Shown piece after piece: positions 25,177-33,822 of a stretch of 64,000 nucleotides of DNA. The stretch comes from Bacillota bacterium (GTDB taxonomy: Bacteria; Bacillota; Clostridia; SK-Y3): contig JAKSBV010000203.1 of assembly GCA_022360955.1 (NCBI GenBank), positions 1-64,000 of the forward strand, read 5' to 3'. The notes beneath the pieces are model-generated. The model was not told the DNA's origin. It was given only the letters and a program-made list of their open reading frames with translations, and did not search any database. Position 1 is the stretch's first letter. Every line of letters begins with the position of its first letter. The translations under genes and the position numbers were made by a program.

Positions 25177-25280
25177 AAAGATAGCACACTTTAAACCTAA
25201 ACATGCATTTGGATCAAATAACGATGGTTCTGCGTTTTTTGTCCAAATATAAATGCCATTTTAAGGTGTGATATCTATAT
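25177..25280 (+). repeat. 103-bp palindromic element, copy A
   Basis: Outer stem GATAGCACACT (25180-25190) with GGTGTGATATC (25265-25275); inner stem from CATTTGGATCAAA (about 25206-25218) with TTTTTTGTCCAAAT (about 25236-25249). Aligns over its full length with 56061-56163 (+), and with the reverse complements of 2356-2456 and 47990-48093. Confidence 0.85.
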
Positions 25281-25331
25281 ATTTCGCAATAGTTTAGAAA
25301 TAAAATTCATAAGAGTGATCGCGAAATATAT
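25277..25331 (+). other. Inverted repeat in the motA leader
   Basis: ATATATTTCGC (25277-25287) and GCGAAATATAT (25321-25331), perfect 11 bp, 33-base loop, 55 nt before motA. It could be a regulator site or an RNA stem. Other than this and repeat copy A, the 291-bp spacer before motA holds nothing recognisable. Confidence 0.45.
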
Positions 25332-25385
25332 GGACTGTTCAAAAAATTACTTTTAGAGATATAGTCAGGTTTGTGAGGTGTTTTT

Positions 25386-26192
25386 ATGGATATTGCTACA
25401 ATCATAGGATTTGTGTTGGGGGTTGTCTTTATCGTATCTTCCATGTCAATGGTAGGTCCCTTGAAATGGTTTTTCAGCTATTCGTCCATTATGATTACGA
25501 TTGGCGGCACAATCTGTGCCACCCTGATACACTATCCTTGGAATAAGTTTATCAATGCGTTCAAGACTGTGAAATATGTTCTGCAGGCAAAGCAATTGGC
25601 ACCGGCAGAGATCATTCAGAAAATTATAGAACTGGCCAACATTGCCAGAAAAGAAGGTCTTTTGGCCCTAGAAGAGGCTGCAGATCAAATTAATGATCCG
25701 TTCTTGCGAAAAGGAATTCTTTTGATTGTAGATGGTACTGATCCGGATCTTGTCAGAAGTATTCTTGAAACCGAACTCATCTTTATCGAAGGAAGGCATA
25801 AGGAAAGTCAAGGGGTATTTGAAACGATGGGGACGCTGGCCCCGGGTTTTGGGATGATAGGAACTTTGATAGGACTTATTGCGATGCTGCAGCAATTACA
25901 CAATCCGGAAACCCTTGGTCCGGCTATGGGAGTAGCGCTTATTACCACTTTTTACGGGACGCTGGTGGCCAATTTTATCTGTACGCCCATTGCAGGAAAA
26001 TTAAAGACGCGAAGTTCGGAAGAAATACTTTTGAAAGAAGTCATGATTGAAGGTCTCCTGTCTATTCAAGCGGGGGAAAACCCGAGAATTATTGAAGAAA
26101 AATTAAAAGCTTTTCTTGCGCCGAATATGAGAAAAGAAATCGGTAAGAAAGAGGAAGTGCCGGAAGGCGAGAGTATAGGTGCAGGCGTATGA
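25386..26192 (+). CDS. motA: Flagellar stator protein MotA
   Basis: Stator subunit forming the ion channel with MotB. The 268-residue protein has four membrane segments (about 2-20, 30-50, 150-172, 182-202), the conserved cytoplasmic loop with FLRKGILLIVDGTDP and the channel helices (MGTLAPGFGMIGTLIGLIAML; PAMGVALITTFYGT) including the conserved prolines. GTGAGGTG precedes the ATG at 25386. The 3' end overlaps motB (ATGA). Confidence 0.97.
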   Translation: MDIATIIGFVLGVVFIVSSMSMVGPLKWFFSYSSIMITIGGTICATLIHYPWNKFINAFKTVKYVLQAKQLAPAEIIQKIIELANIARKEGLLALEEAADQINDPFLRKGILLIVDGTDPDLVRSILETELIFIEGRHKESQGVFETMGTLAPGFGMIGTLIGLIAMLQQLHNPETLGPAMGVALITTFYGTLVANFICTPIAGKLKTRSSEEILLKEVMIEGLLSIQAGENPRIIEEKLKAFLAPNMRKEIGKKEEVPEGESIGAGV

Positions 26193-26986
26193 GTCGGAGG
26201 AGAAAACAGGCAGAAGGACAAAAGGGTGCTCCCCAATGGATGAATACATATGGTGATATGGTTACGCTGCTGCTTACATTTTTTGTAATGCTGTTTGCAA
26301 TGTCTAATATAGACGCGGTAAAGTTCGAGCAGATTATCAATTCTATTCAAGGCTCTTTAGGCATCCAAAGGTCCGGTATTTCTGTCTATACAAAAGAAGT
26401 CGAGGCTACCGACGGGGACCAGCGAAAGACCGATTTGGACGACTTGATGGAGCAAATCAGCAGTCGTGATAAGGAAAATGATATGGAAGATTTGGAGAAA
26501 ATCTATTCCCAAATTAAAGCCTATATACAAGAGAATGATCTTGGAGATTTTGTAGAAATAACGAAAGAAAAGCCGGGGTTGTTGATAAGGTTTAAAGAAA
26601 ATGTTCTGTTCGATTCCGGTAAAGCGGCGTTGAAAGAGGGAGCTCAAGAGATCTTAACAGATATGGCAACCATATTTAATGCCTTTAATAAACACATTAG
26701 GGTGGAAGGGCATACGGATGATGTTCCGATTCACAATGAGGAATTTGAAAGTAATTGGGAATTATCCGCTCAAAGAGCTGCAAATGTTGTGAAATATTTT
26801 ATTGAAGAAAATGACGTTGACCCTCGTAGACTATCACTTAGCGGATATAGTAAATATCATCCTGTTGCCGAAAATTCCACCCCGGAAGGCAGGCAAAAGA
26901 ACAGGCGCGTAGATGTGGTTATTTTGAGGGAGTATATTTTAGATGTTATTTCTGCCAGTGAGGGGGACAATAGAGCAAATGAGTAA
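26189..26986 (+). CDS. motB: Flagellar stator protein MotB
   Basis: Peptidoglycan-anchored stator subunit. Residues 1-20 are basic; the single membrane helix (about 23-42) contains D23 in TYGDMVTLLLTFFVML, the expected ion-carrying aspartate. A plug/linker follows and the OmpA-like peptidoglycan-binding domain is at about 130-255 (LLIRFKENVLFDSGKAAL, RVEGHTDDVPI, LSAQRAANVVKYF, NRRVDVVI). Overlaps motA by 4 nt, and its last codons overlap the fliL start. Confidence 0.97.
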   Translation: MSRRRKQAEGQKGAPQWMNTYGDMVTLLLTFFVMLFAMSNIDAVKFEQIINSIQGSLGIQRSGISVYTKEVEATDGDQRKTDLDDLMEQISSRDKENDMEDLEKIYSQIKAYIQENDLGDFVEITKEKPGLLIRFKENVLFDSGKAALKEGAQEILTDMATIFNAFNKHIRVEGHTDDVPIHNEEFESNWELSAQRAANVVKYFIEENDVDPRRLSLSGYSKYHPVAENSTPEGRQKNRRVDVVILREYILDVISASEGDNRANE

Positions 26987-27440
26987 AGGAAATATCATAT
27001 TGTTGGTCGTTATAGGCATATTGCTTTTTGCTATTGCATTTGGTATCGGCATATTGGTGTTTGCCGGCGGACAATCCGCAACCGATGTTGTGGGTGAAGA
27101 TGGTTTACCCAAATATGATTTGGAAAAATCGGTTTTATATGCCATAGGGGGAGAGCCCATTCTTTCAAATTTAAATACAGGGAGTGTAAAAGACAAAAGG
27201 GTCATCAGAGTGAAAGCCCAATTAAGGGTAGCCGATGGTAAATTTGCAGATAAGCTGGAGGCGTCCGATGTCATCATTCACGATACCATCATGTCGATTT
27301 TAAGGAAAAAGACACCGGAAGAGGTTATTAAACCGGAAGCGAAAGAACTCATAAAGCAAGAAATCATTCGTGAACTTAACGCATGCTTTGAGACGGACAA
27401 GATCTTAGACGTATATTTTCAAGAATTCATAGTCCAATAG
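26979..27440 (+). CDS. fliL: Flagellar basal body-associated protein FliL
   Basis: Single-pass membrane protein that stabilises stators around the motor. The 153-residue form starts MSKGNIILLVVIGILLFAI (membrane helix about 5-27), with the periplasmic FliL domain after it (VLYAIGGEPILSNL, RVIRVKAQLRV, ... VYFQEFIVQ). ATG at 26979 is chosen because the helix then starts right after a short basic N-terminus and GAGGGGGA lies about 11 nt upstream; a start at 26943 would add 12 residues. Overlaps motB by 8 nt. Confidence 0.93.
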   Translation: MSKGNIILLVVIGILLFAIAFGIGILVFAGGQSATDVVGEDGLPKYDLEKSVLYAIGGEPILSNLNTGSVKDKRVIRVKAQLRVADGKFADKLEASDVIIHDTIMSILRKKTPEEVIKPEAKELIKQEIIRELNACFETDKILDVYFQEFIVQ

Positions 27441-27453
27441 GAGGTGGTTGATA

Positions 27454-28446
27454 ATGGGGGATATTCTATCGCAAAATGAAATAGATGCTCTGCTGAAAGC
27501 GTTGAATACCGGTGAAATTGATGTAAATCAAATGAAGACCACCACACAGGAAAAAAAAATAAGGGAATATGATTTTAAAAGACCAAGTAAATTCGCCAAG
27601 GATCATCTGCGCACGTTAAATATTATTCATGAAACCTATGCAAGGTTTGTTACCAATTTTCTTTCCGGTTACTTGCGAACACTGGTAAATGTAGAGGTCA
27701 TTTCCGTGGAGGAAATAAGTTACCATGAGTTTAGCAATTCGATTTCCAATCCGGCCGTGTTGGCAATGGTAGATTTTCTGCCCTTGAACGGATATGTGAT
27801 TTTTGAAATGAATCCGAATATTGTTTTTGCCATTATTGACAGAATATTAGGCGGCAGCGGATTAAGCTTAGAGAAAATCAGAGGATTTACCGAGATTGAA
27901 TTGTCGATTATTGAGCGATTGCTTAATCAGATGTTAGGACTGTTGAGAGATCCGTGGGAGAATGTAATAGAACTAAAACCAAGATTAGATAGGATAGAAA
28001 CAAACTCTCAATTTGCTCAGATCATCAGTCCCAATGAAATGATTGCTTTGGTGACGCTTGATACCAAAATTGGTGATGTAAAGGGCATGATGAATATTTG
28101 TATACCTCACCTGGTGGTCGAGCCTGTTATATCAAAGCTGAGTACAAAGTATTGGTTTGGTTCGATACAAAAAGAAATGTCGGCGGAATCTAAGCAGAAT
28201 ATAGAACATAAGATTGAGAATACGAAAATTCCCTTAAAAGTATTATTGGGTAAAACCCAGATCCCGGTGAGCGATTTTATTGAGCTTCAAAAAGGAGATG
28301 TCATTCAGCTTGATACGATGGTAAATTCCGAATTGGAAATGATGGTAGGCAATATCCATAAGTTTTATGGACAGCCGGGCGTTAGAAAGAATAAGGTTTC
28401 TGTTAAAATTACGAAGGTGTTAGAAAGGGAGGAGGAAGGCTTATGA
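27454..28446 (+). CDS. fliM: Flagellar motor switch protein FliM
   Basis: C-ring component that binds phospho-CheY. The N-terminal CheY-binding peptide is present (ILSQNEIDALLKAL), followed by the CheC-like middle domain (about 45-225) and a C-terminal SpoA/FliN-like domain (about 250-325, PLKVLLGKTQIPVSDFIELQ). Length 330 residues. ATG 27454 has AGGAGGTGG upstream; the TTG two codons before it lies in the ribosome site. Stop overlaps fliY (ATGA). Confidence 0.97.
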   Translation: MGDILSQNEIDALLKALNTGEIDVNQMKTTTQEKKIREYDFKRPSKFAKDHLRTLNIIHETYARFVTNFLSGYLRTLVNVEVISVEEISYHEFSNSISNPAVLAMVDFLPLNGYVIFEMNPNIVFAIIDRILGGSGLSLEKIRGFTEIELSIIERLLNQMLGLLRDPWENVIELKPRLDRIETNSQFAQIISPNEMIALVTLDTKIGDVKGMMNICIPHLVVEPVISKLSTKYWFGSIQKEMSAESKQNIEHKIENTKIPLKVLLGKTQIPVSDFIELQKGDVIQLDTMVNSELEMMVGNIHKFYGQPGVRKNKVSVKITKVLEREEEGL

Positions 28447-29612
28447 TGAGTAGTGATATGCTTTCACAAGCAGAAATTGATGCTTTATTAAATGGCCCTG
28501 AAGATAACGAGTCAAATGAGGATACGAATGCGGCGCCGAATGTAGAGGAGATAACTTTTGCCCCGGAGGAAGCGGATGCTTTGGGGGAAGTTGGCAATAT
28601 AAGCATGGGAACTTCTGCGACAACACTTTCTACCTTGCTGGGACAAAAAGTGTTGATTACAACACCGAAGGTTACGGTTACCAGTTGGAGGGAACTCGCC
28701 AATACGCACACCATTCCTTATGTAGCAGTAAGAGTTGAATATACAAAGGGGTTGGAAGGTTCTAATCTGCTTATATTAAAAGGGGAAGATGCAAAAGTTA
28801 TAACCGATTTAATGATGGGGGGCGATGGCAAAAATACGGAAGGAGAATTAAATGACCTGCATTTAAGTGCTATTGGAGAAGCAATGAATCAAATGATAGG
28901 TTCGGCCGCTACCTCTATGTCGTCTATGTTTGATAAGAAGATTGATATTTCCCCGCCCAAAGCGGTTGAAATCAATTTTAGAAGTGATGAACCTTTTGGA
29001 GGATTCGATTACGATGAGAAAATTGTACAGGTGGCATTCCGAATGGTTGTAGGTGAACTGATTGACAGTGAAATTATGCAGCTTCTGCCTCTGCCTTTTG
29101 CAAAAGAGCTGGTCAATAACTTATTACAGGCCGAACAGACGCAGCAACCTGCACCACAAGCAAGTCTGACGCCTCCTGATCAAGAAGAGCAAGAGCGGCA
29201 AAGTCCGCAGCAACAGTCAATCACTACTGATTCAGCACAACAAAACATGGGAGAGATGGCCATGGCACAAAAAGAAAGTGCAAAAGACAAACCCATAAAA
29301 GAGCCGATCAACGTCCAGCCGGTTCAGTTTCAAACTTTTGGGGAAGGTGTTGTATCGACAGAAAAAGAAAATATTAACCTGATTATGGATGTGCCTCTTG
29401 AGGTTACGGTTGAATTAGGTAAAACACAGCGTTTAATAAGGGATATCTTAGAATTTGCCCCGGGCTCTATTATAGAATTGGATAAGCTTGCGGGTGAACC
29501 CATCGATATTCTCGTCAATGGAAAAGTAATCGCAAAAGGTGAGGTAGTTGTAATAGATGAAAGCTTTGGCGTGAGAATAACGGATATTGTTAATCCGTCC
29601 AGGCGAATATAG
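28443..29612 (+). CDS. fliY: Flagellar motor switch phosphatase FliY
   Basis: C-ring protein of Firmicutes combining a CheY-P phosphatase with a FliN domain. The 389-residue protein has a FliM-like N-terminal peptide (MLSQAEIDALL), a CheC-type domain with both phosphatase sites intact (DALGEVGN around residue 45 and SAIGEAMN around residue 145, each followed by the conserved proline about 22 residues later), a Gln/Pro-rich linker (about 225-300) and the FliN/SpoA domain (about 310-385). Start overlaps the fliM stop. Confidence 0.96.
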   Translation: MMSSDMLSQAEIDALLNGPEDNESNEDTNAAPNVEEITFAPEEADALGEVGNISMGTSATTLSTLLGQKVLITTPKVTVTSWRELANTHTIPYVAVRVEYTKGLEGSNLLILKGEDAKVITDLMMGGDGKNTEGELNDLHLSAIGEAMNQMIGSAATSMSSMFDKKIDISPPKAVEINFRSDEPFGGFDYDEKIVQVAFRMVVGELIDSEIMQLLPLPFAKELVNNLLQAEQTQQPAPQASLTPPDQEEQERQSPQQQSITTDSAQQNMGEMAMAQKESAKDKPIKEPINVQPVQFQTFGEGVVSTEKENINLIMDVPLEVTVELGKTQRLIRDILEFAPGSIIELDKLAGEPIDILVNGKVIAKGEVVVIDESFGVRITDIVNPSRRI

Positions 29613-29690
29613 CTTTCTGACATGTATGCGAGATGATTTTATTTAATCTAATAAGGAAAATAATACTATATCCAGGCAAACCTGTTTAAA

Positions 29691-29754
29691 GTTCGTAGTT
29701 GTAGTTCCGTAAAGTGATGGAGACTCTTTGCTTCGGACTCCAAGCTCCGAACCG
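29691..29754 (+). repeat. Heptamer-bounded element before cheY
   Basis: Left arm GTTCGTA, GTTGTAG, TTCCG (29691-29709); right arm CGGACTC, CAAGCTC, CGAACCG (29734-29754), complementary in character. Lies in the 175-bp spacer between fliY and cheY. Confidence 0.5.
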
Positions 29755-29787
29755 GTTTTATACTAAGTGATAAGGAAGGGGATAAAA

Positions 29788-30150
29788 ATGAGTAAGAGTG
29801 TACTTATTGTGGATGATGCAGCATTTATGAGGATGATGATTAAGGATATTTTATCTAAAAACGGATATGACGTTGTAGGCGAAGCTGAAAATGGAGCAAA
29901 AGCTATTGAAAAATATAAAGAGTTGTACCCCGAATTGGTGATTATGGATATTACAATGCCCGAAGTGGATGGTATTGCAGCCGTGAAAGAAATTAAAAAG
30001 ACAAATGCGGATGCTAAAATCATCATGTGTTCTGCAATGGGGCAGCAAGCTATGGTGATTGAATCGATTCAAGCAGGGGCAAGAGATTTTATTGTAAAAC
30101 CTTTCCAAGCAGAGCGTGTGATTGAAGCAATTAAAAAAGTAATAGGGTAA
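29788..30150 (+). CDS. cheY: Chemotaxis response regulator CheY
   Basis: Single REC domain of 120 residues. Acidic pair D9/D10, phospho-acceptor D54 in LVIMDITMPEVDG, the conserved S/T position in MCSAMGQQ and K104 in FIVKPF are all visible. Phosphorylated by CheA, it binds FliM to change motor behaviour; dephosphorylated by FliY and CheC. ATG at 29788 has AAGGAAGGGGA upstream; GTG at 29767 would add seven unconserved residues. Confidence 0.96.
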   Translation: MSKSVLIVDDAAFMRMMIKDILSKNGYDVVGEAENGAKAIEKYKELYPELVIMDITMPEVDGIAAVKEIKKTNADAKIIMCSAMGQQAMVIESIQAGARDFIVKPFQAERVIEAIKKVIG

Positions 30151-30205
30151 TGGGGAGCAAACGGCAGACGACCGCACTGCCAATAATATTCAGGAAGGAT
30201 TTTGT

Positions 30206-30688
30206 ATGGAAGGACTAGAACTGGTAATAAAAATTGTCACTTTTTTGATTGTATTCGGATGCCTTCTTTTTATTGCTTATGTTACAACCAGATACATCGC
30301 TCAAAAGACATCAACGGCAATGAAGAGTAAGCATATGAAGGTAATAGAGGTTATATCGCTGGGTATGGATAAGAACATTTATTTAATACAAGTAGGCGAC
30401 AAATTTATTTTGGTTGCTGTATCCGGGAGAAATATACGATACTTGACTGATGTGCAGTTCGATTCGAATGAAGAATTTGTCAGTCATACGGATCAAGCGT
30501 TTGATTTTTCGAGCATTATTTCAAAATACTTAACCGGAAAACATTCGCAGCAGGCTCCTTCTCAATCTATGGGGCAGGAGAATATCTCAAAAAGCGGTCA
30601 GGGCTCCAATCATACGAAAAAAATAAGAAAAGCTTTTGAAACACTAAAGGGAAATGATAAAGGCGGAGATGGAAACATTGATGAGTAA
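30206..30688 (+). CDS. fliO: Flagellar biosynthesis protein FliO/FliZ
   Basis: Small membrane protein that helps assemble the FliP ring of the export gate. The 160-residue protein has one N-terminal membrane helix (about 7-29, VTFLIVFGCLLFIAYV), the conserved FliO segment (MKVIEVISLGMDKNIYLIQVGDKFILVAVS) and a polar C-terminal tail. Family conservation is low, so the call rests on this segment and on the position directly before fliP, which it overlaps by about 20 nt. Confidence 0.9.
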   Translation: MEGLELVIKIVTFLIVFGCLLFIAYVTTRYIAQKTSTAMKSKHMKVIEVISLGMDKNIYLIQVGDKFILVAVSGRNIRYLTDVQFDSNEEFVSHTDQAFDFSSIISKYLTGKHSQQAPSQSMGQENISKSGQGSNHTKKIRKAFETLKGNDKGGDGNIDE

Positions 30689-31448
30689 AGGGACGTTTTG
30701 CAGAGTGAAGCTAATTGCAGCAATTATGATTATGATTATCATTATGTTGACTAGTTCGGTGGCATATGCCGACCCGGAAGTTCAGATTCCGAAATTTCTT
30801 GAACCGGCCGAAAGCCGAGAAGATGTAGCGACTAGTTTGCAAATTATATTTTTACTGACAATATTGTCATTGGCACCGGCGATACTAATTATGATGACTT
30901 CCTTTACACGGATTATTATTATATTATCGTTTTTAAGAAGAGCTCTGGGTACACAGCAGATGCCTCCAAATCAGGTGATGATTGGATTGGCGTTGTTTCT
31001 GACTTTTTTCATTATGGCGCCCATTGGTACAGAAATTAACAATCAAGCAATACAGCCCTATTTAAATGAAGAGATCAGCCAGAGTGTCGCATTAGAGCGG
31101 GCTTCTCAGCCGCTCAGGCAGTTTATGCTTCGGCATACGCGAGAAAAAGATCTTGCACTTTTCGTTAATCTGTCTAATATGGAGACAGGGGAAGATGAGG
31201 CGGAGTTTCCTATGAGGATTATTATCCCGTCGTTTATTATCAGTGAGTTGAAGACGGCGTTCCAGTTCGGATTCATACTCTATATCCCCTTTTTGGTATT
31301 GGATATGGTAGTAGCAAGTACGTTGATGTCGATGGGAATGATGATGCTGCCGCCGGTAATGATTTCCTTACCGTTTAAAGTATTGTTATTTATCATGGTA
31401 GACGGATGGAATCTTATCACCCAGTCGGTTATCATTAGTTTTAAGTAA
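30669..31448 (+). CDS. fliP: Flagellar export gate protein FliP
   Basis: Core pentameric subunit of the type III export gate. The protein of about 259 residues has a cleavable signal-like N-terminus (IAAIMIMIIIMLTSSVAYA, then DPEVQ) and the family signatures FTRIIIILSFLRRALGTQQMPPNQV and the C-terminal hydrophobic hairpin (VVASTLMSMGMMMLPPVMIS). Start choice is among ATG 30654, 30669 and 30681; 30669 has AAAGG 5 nt upstream. Confidence 0.96.
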   Translation: METLMSKGTFCRVKLIAAIMIMIIIMLTSSVAYADPEVQIPKFLEPAESREDVATSLQIIFLLTILSLAPAILIMMTSFTRIIIILSFLRRALGTQQMPPNQVMIGLALFLTFFIMAPIGTEINNQAIQPYLNEEISQSVALERASQPLRQFMLRHTREKDLALFVNLSNMETGEDEAEFPMRIIIPSFIISELKTAFQFGFILYIPFLVLDMVVASTLMSMGMMMLPPVMISLPFKVLLFIMVDGWNLITQSVIISFK

Positions 31449-31577
31449 TATGGAAGCTGGCCAAGCCGTGATGTTTTTTCATAGGTTGTGAACCGGAATG
31501 CTGTTTCTGCTTTAGGGTTCATGATCTATAGATTAAGGCAGAAATAAGGGTTAAGTTTTAGAAGTGGGGGGGATACA

Positions 31578-31847
31578 ATGGATCAGGGCCTTGTAATTGA
31601 TTTGGCACAAAATGCACTTGTAACGATTTTGCTTGTAGCGGGCCCAATGCTTGGATTAGGTCTGCTTGTAGGATTGGCGGTAAGCATTTTTCAAGCGACA
31701 ACGCAGATCAGTGAACAGACATTGTCCTTTATTCCTAAAATTATTGCCGTCTTAGGGTCAATTATTATCTTTGGTCCTTGGATGCTTTCAACAATGGTTA
31801 AATTTACAGAAAATCTTCTTCTAAACATTAATGATTATATAAAGTAA
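31578..31847 (+). CDS. fliQ: Flagellar export gate protein FliQ
   Basis: An 89-residue protein with two membrane helices, the normal FliQ size. The conserved LVAGPMLGLGLLVGLAVSIF and ISEQTLSFIPKI are present. Part of the FliP5Q4R1 gate. The ATG follows a G-rich site (GTGGGGGGG). The 129-bp spacer from fliP holds no promoter I can support. Confidence 0.97.
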   Translation: MDQGLVIDLAQNALVTILLVAGPMLGLGLLVGLAVSIFQATTQISEQTLSFIPKIIAVLGSIIIFGPWMLSTMVKFTENLLLNINDYIK

Positions 31848-31862
31848 GGGCGAGAGGGATAA

Positions 31863-32651
31863 ATGGATATTGGTCTTGAGTTTGTACTGGCGTATATTGA
31901 TGTTTTTTTATTGACCTTGGTTCGGGTAACTGCAATTTTTATTCTTTCCCCGATATTCGGAAGCAGAAATTTGCCTCATATATTCAAAATGTCTTTAGCT
32001 TTAATCATAGCGTTGATCATTGCCCCTATGATAGGTCCGGAGACTCAAATAGAATACAATGGGTGGCTGCAATATGCATCCGTTATTTTCATTGAATTTC
32101 TGGTTGGGTTAATATTGGGATTTGTCTGTTATATGGCTTTCTTATCTCTATATCTTGCAGGACAAATTATTGACATGCAAGTGGGGTTTGGAATGGTCAA
32201 TGTGATAGACCCTCAAAGCAATATGCAGGTTCCTGTCGTGGCAAACCTATATAACATCATTGCTTTACTAATGCTTTTTTCAATCAACGGTCATCACATG
32301 ATTATCTCTTCCCTGTTTTACAGTTATAAGATTTTGCCTATAGGGACGGCTGTCATTACGGAAGTCCTGGTTGTAGATGTTGTACGAATGTTTGGAGAAA
32401 TGTTTAGCATCGCTTTTAAAATTACCGCACCTATTATCGCAGCGATTTTTATTACCAATGTAGCGCTGGGGATTCTGGCAAAGACCGTACCGCAAATGAA
32501 TGTTTTTATGGTGGGGATGCCTCTTAAGATCATCATCGGACTCCTAACCTTAATCCTCGTTATTCCGATGTTTTCGGTTGTTATGGATAATATTGTAAAT
32601 GGTATGTTTCATGATATAGGTACCGTACTGAAGGATATGATAAGAAGATGA
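31863..32651 (+). CDS. fliR: Flagellar export gate protein FliR
   Basis: Membrane subunit of the export gate. The 262-residue protein has about six hydrophobic helices and the family signatures SPIFGSRNLPHIFKMSLAL and GFGMVNVIDPQSNMQVPVV. Begins 15 nt after fliQ; its 3' end overlaps flhB by 4 nt (ATGA). Confidence 0.97.
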   Translation: MDIGLEFVLAYIDVFLLTLVRVTAIFILSPIFGSRNLPHIFKMSLALIIALIIAPMIGPETQIEYNGWLQYASVIFIEFLVGLILGFVCYMAFLSLYLAGQIIDMQVGFGMVNVIDPQSNMQVPVVANLYNIIALLMLFSINGHHMIISSLFYSYKILPIGTAVITEVLVVDVVRMFGEMFSIAFKITAPIIAAIFITNVALGILAKTVPQMNVFMVGMPLKIIIGLLTLILVIPMFSVVMDNIVNGMFHDIGTVLKDMIRR

Positions 32652-33739
32652 ATACGCAATGGTTGAAAATTGATATCCAGTTGTTTGCCGATAATGACGG
32701 CAAAACTGAAAAGGCTACCGCAAAGAGAAGAAGTGATGCAAGAAAAGAAGGACAGGTTTTACAAAGTAAGGAAATAAATTCGGTTTTGGTGCTGATCATC
32801 GCTTTTTTTGCCCTTAAGTTATTAGGCAGTTATATGTATGGGCAGATGGCGGCCTTTACCAGAAAAGTGTTTATGATATATACGGTACAGAAGGGTCTGC
32901 TGGATGAAGGGAACCTGTGGCCGTTGGTGCTGGAGATTTTTTTAGTGATGTTTAAAGTAGTTGCCCCATTTATGGGTGTCATTCTAGTGATAGCGCTGCT
33001 TGCAAACTATGCGCAGGTGGGCTTTCTGTTTACGACTAAGCCGCTCAAGCCTAAGTTTAATAAGTTAAATCCCATACAAGGAATGAAGAGGCTTTTTTCG
33101 AAAAATACATTGATGGAATTGGCAAAAGCTATTTTAAAAATTACTATTGTAGGAATCATTGCTTACTATTATATGCGCGATGAGACAAGAAACATTATTG
33201 ATTTGATGGATAGAGAAATCGGAGAAATAGTAGTCTATATAGGTCATTTAATTACGAATGTTGCATTACGGATGGGCATCATATTAATACTATTGGCTGT
33301 TGTGGATTATATTTTTCAGTGGAGAAAGTTTGAAAAAGATTTAATGATGTCTAAACAGGAAGTCAAAGAAGAACATAAACAAGCGGAGGGAAATCCGCAG
33401 ATAAAGTCAAAAATCAGGCAGAAACAAAGAGAGTCTTCAATCCGAAGGATGATGACTGAGATACCGAAAGCGGATGTAGTCATCACCAATCCCACACATT
33501 TTGCTGTGGCATTAAAGTATGATGCAAAGATTGCCGATGCACCCATCGTGCTGGCAAAAGGGCAGGATTATGTTGCCCTCAGAATCAAAGAAATTGCAAA
33601 AGAAAACAAGATTGAAATTGTTGAAAACAAGCCTCTGGCAAGGGCATTATATACTTCGACCGATATAGGTGAAGCAATTCCGCCGGAGCTTTTCCAGGCA
33701 GTAGCGGAAGTTTTGGCTTTTGTATATAGTTTAAAATAG
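32648..33739 (+). CDS. flhB: Flagellar export switch protein FlhB
   Basis: Switches substrate specificity of the export gate from rod/hook to filament proteins after self-cleavage. The 363-residue protein has a basic N-terminal stretch (GKTEKATAKRRSDARKEGQV), four membrane helices, and the autocleavage site NPTH at residues 281-284. Overlaps fliR by 4 nt and is followed 83 nt later by flhA. Confidence 0.97.
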   Translation: MNTQWLKIDIQLFADNDGKTEKATAKRRSDARKEGQVLQSKEINSVLVLIIAFFALKLLGSYMYGQMAAFTRKVFMIYTVQKGLLDEGNLWPLVLEIFLVMFKVVAPFMGVILVIALLANYAQVGFLFTTKPLKPKFNKLNPIQGMKRLFSKNTLMELAKAILKITIVGIIAYYYMRDETRNIIDLMDREIGEIVVYIGHLITNVALRMGIILILLAVVDYIFQWRKFEKDLMMSKQEVKEEHKQAEGNPQIKSKIRQKQRESSIRRMMTEIPKADVVITNPTHFAVALKYDAKIADAPIVLAKGQDYVALRIKEIAKENKIEIVENKPLARALYTSTDIGEAIPPELFQAVAEVLAFVYSLK

Positions 33740-33822
33740 ATGATCATTGACAGTAAGAACATAAAGCTTTCAAAGTATCGTTAAACCGTGAACGGTAAAC
33801 TAAATGCGAGAGGAGGAGAAGG

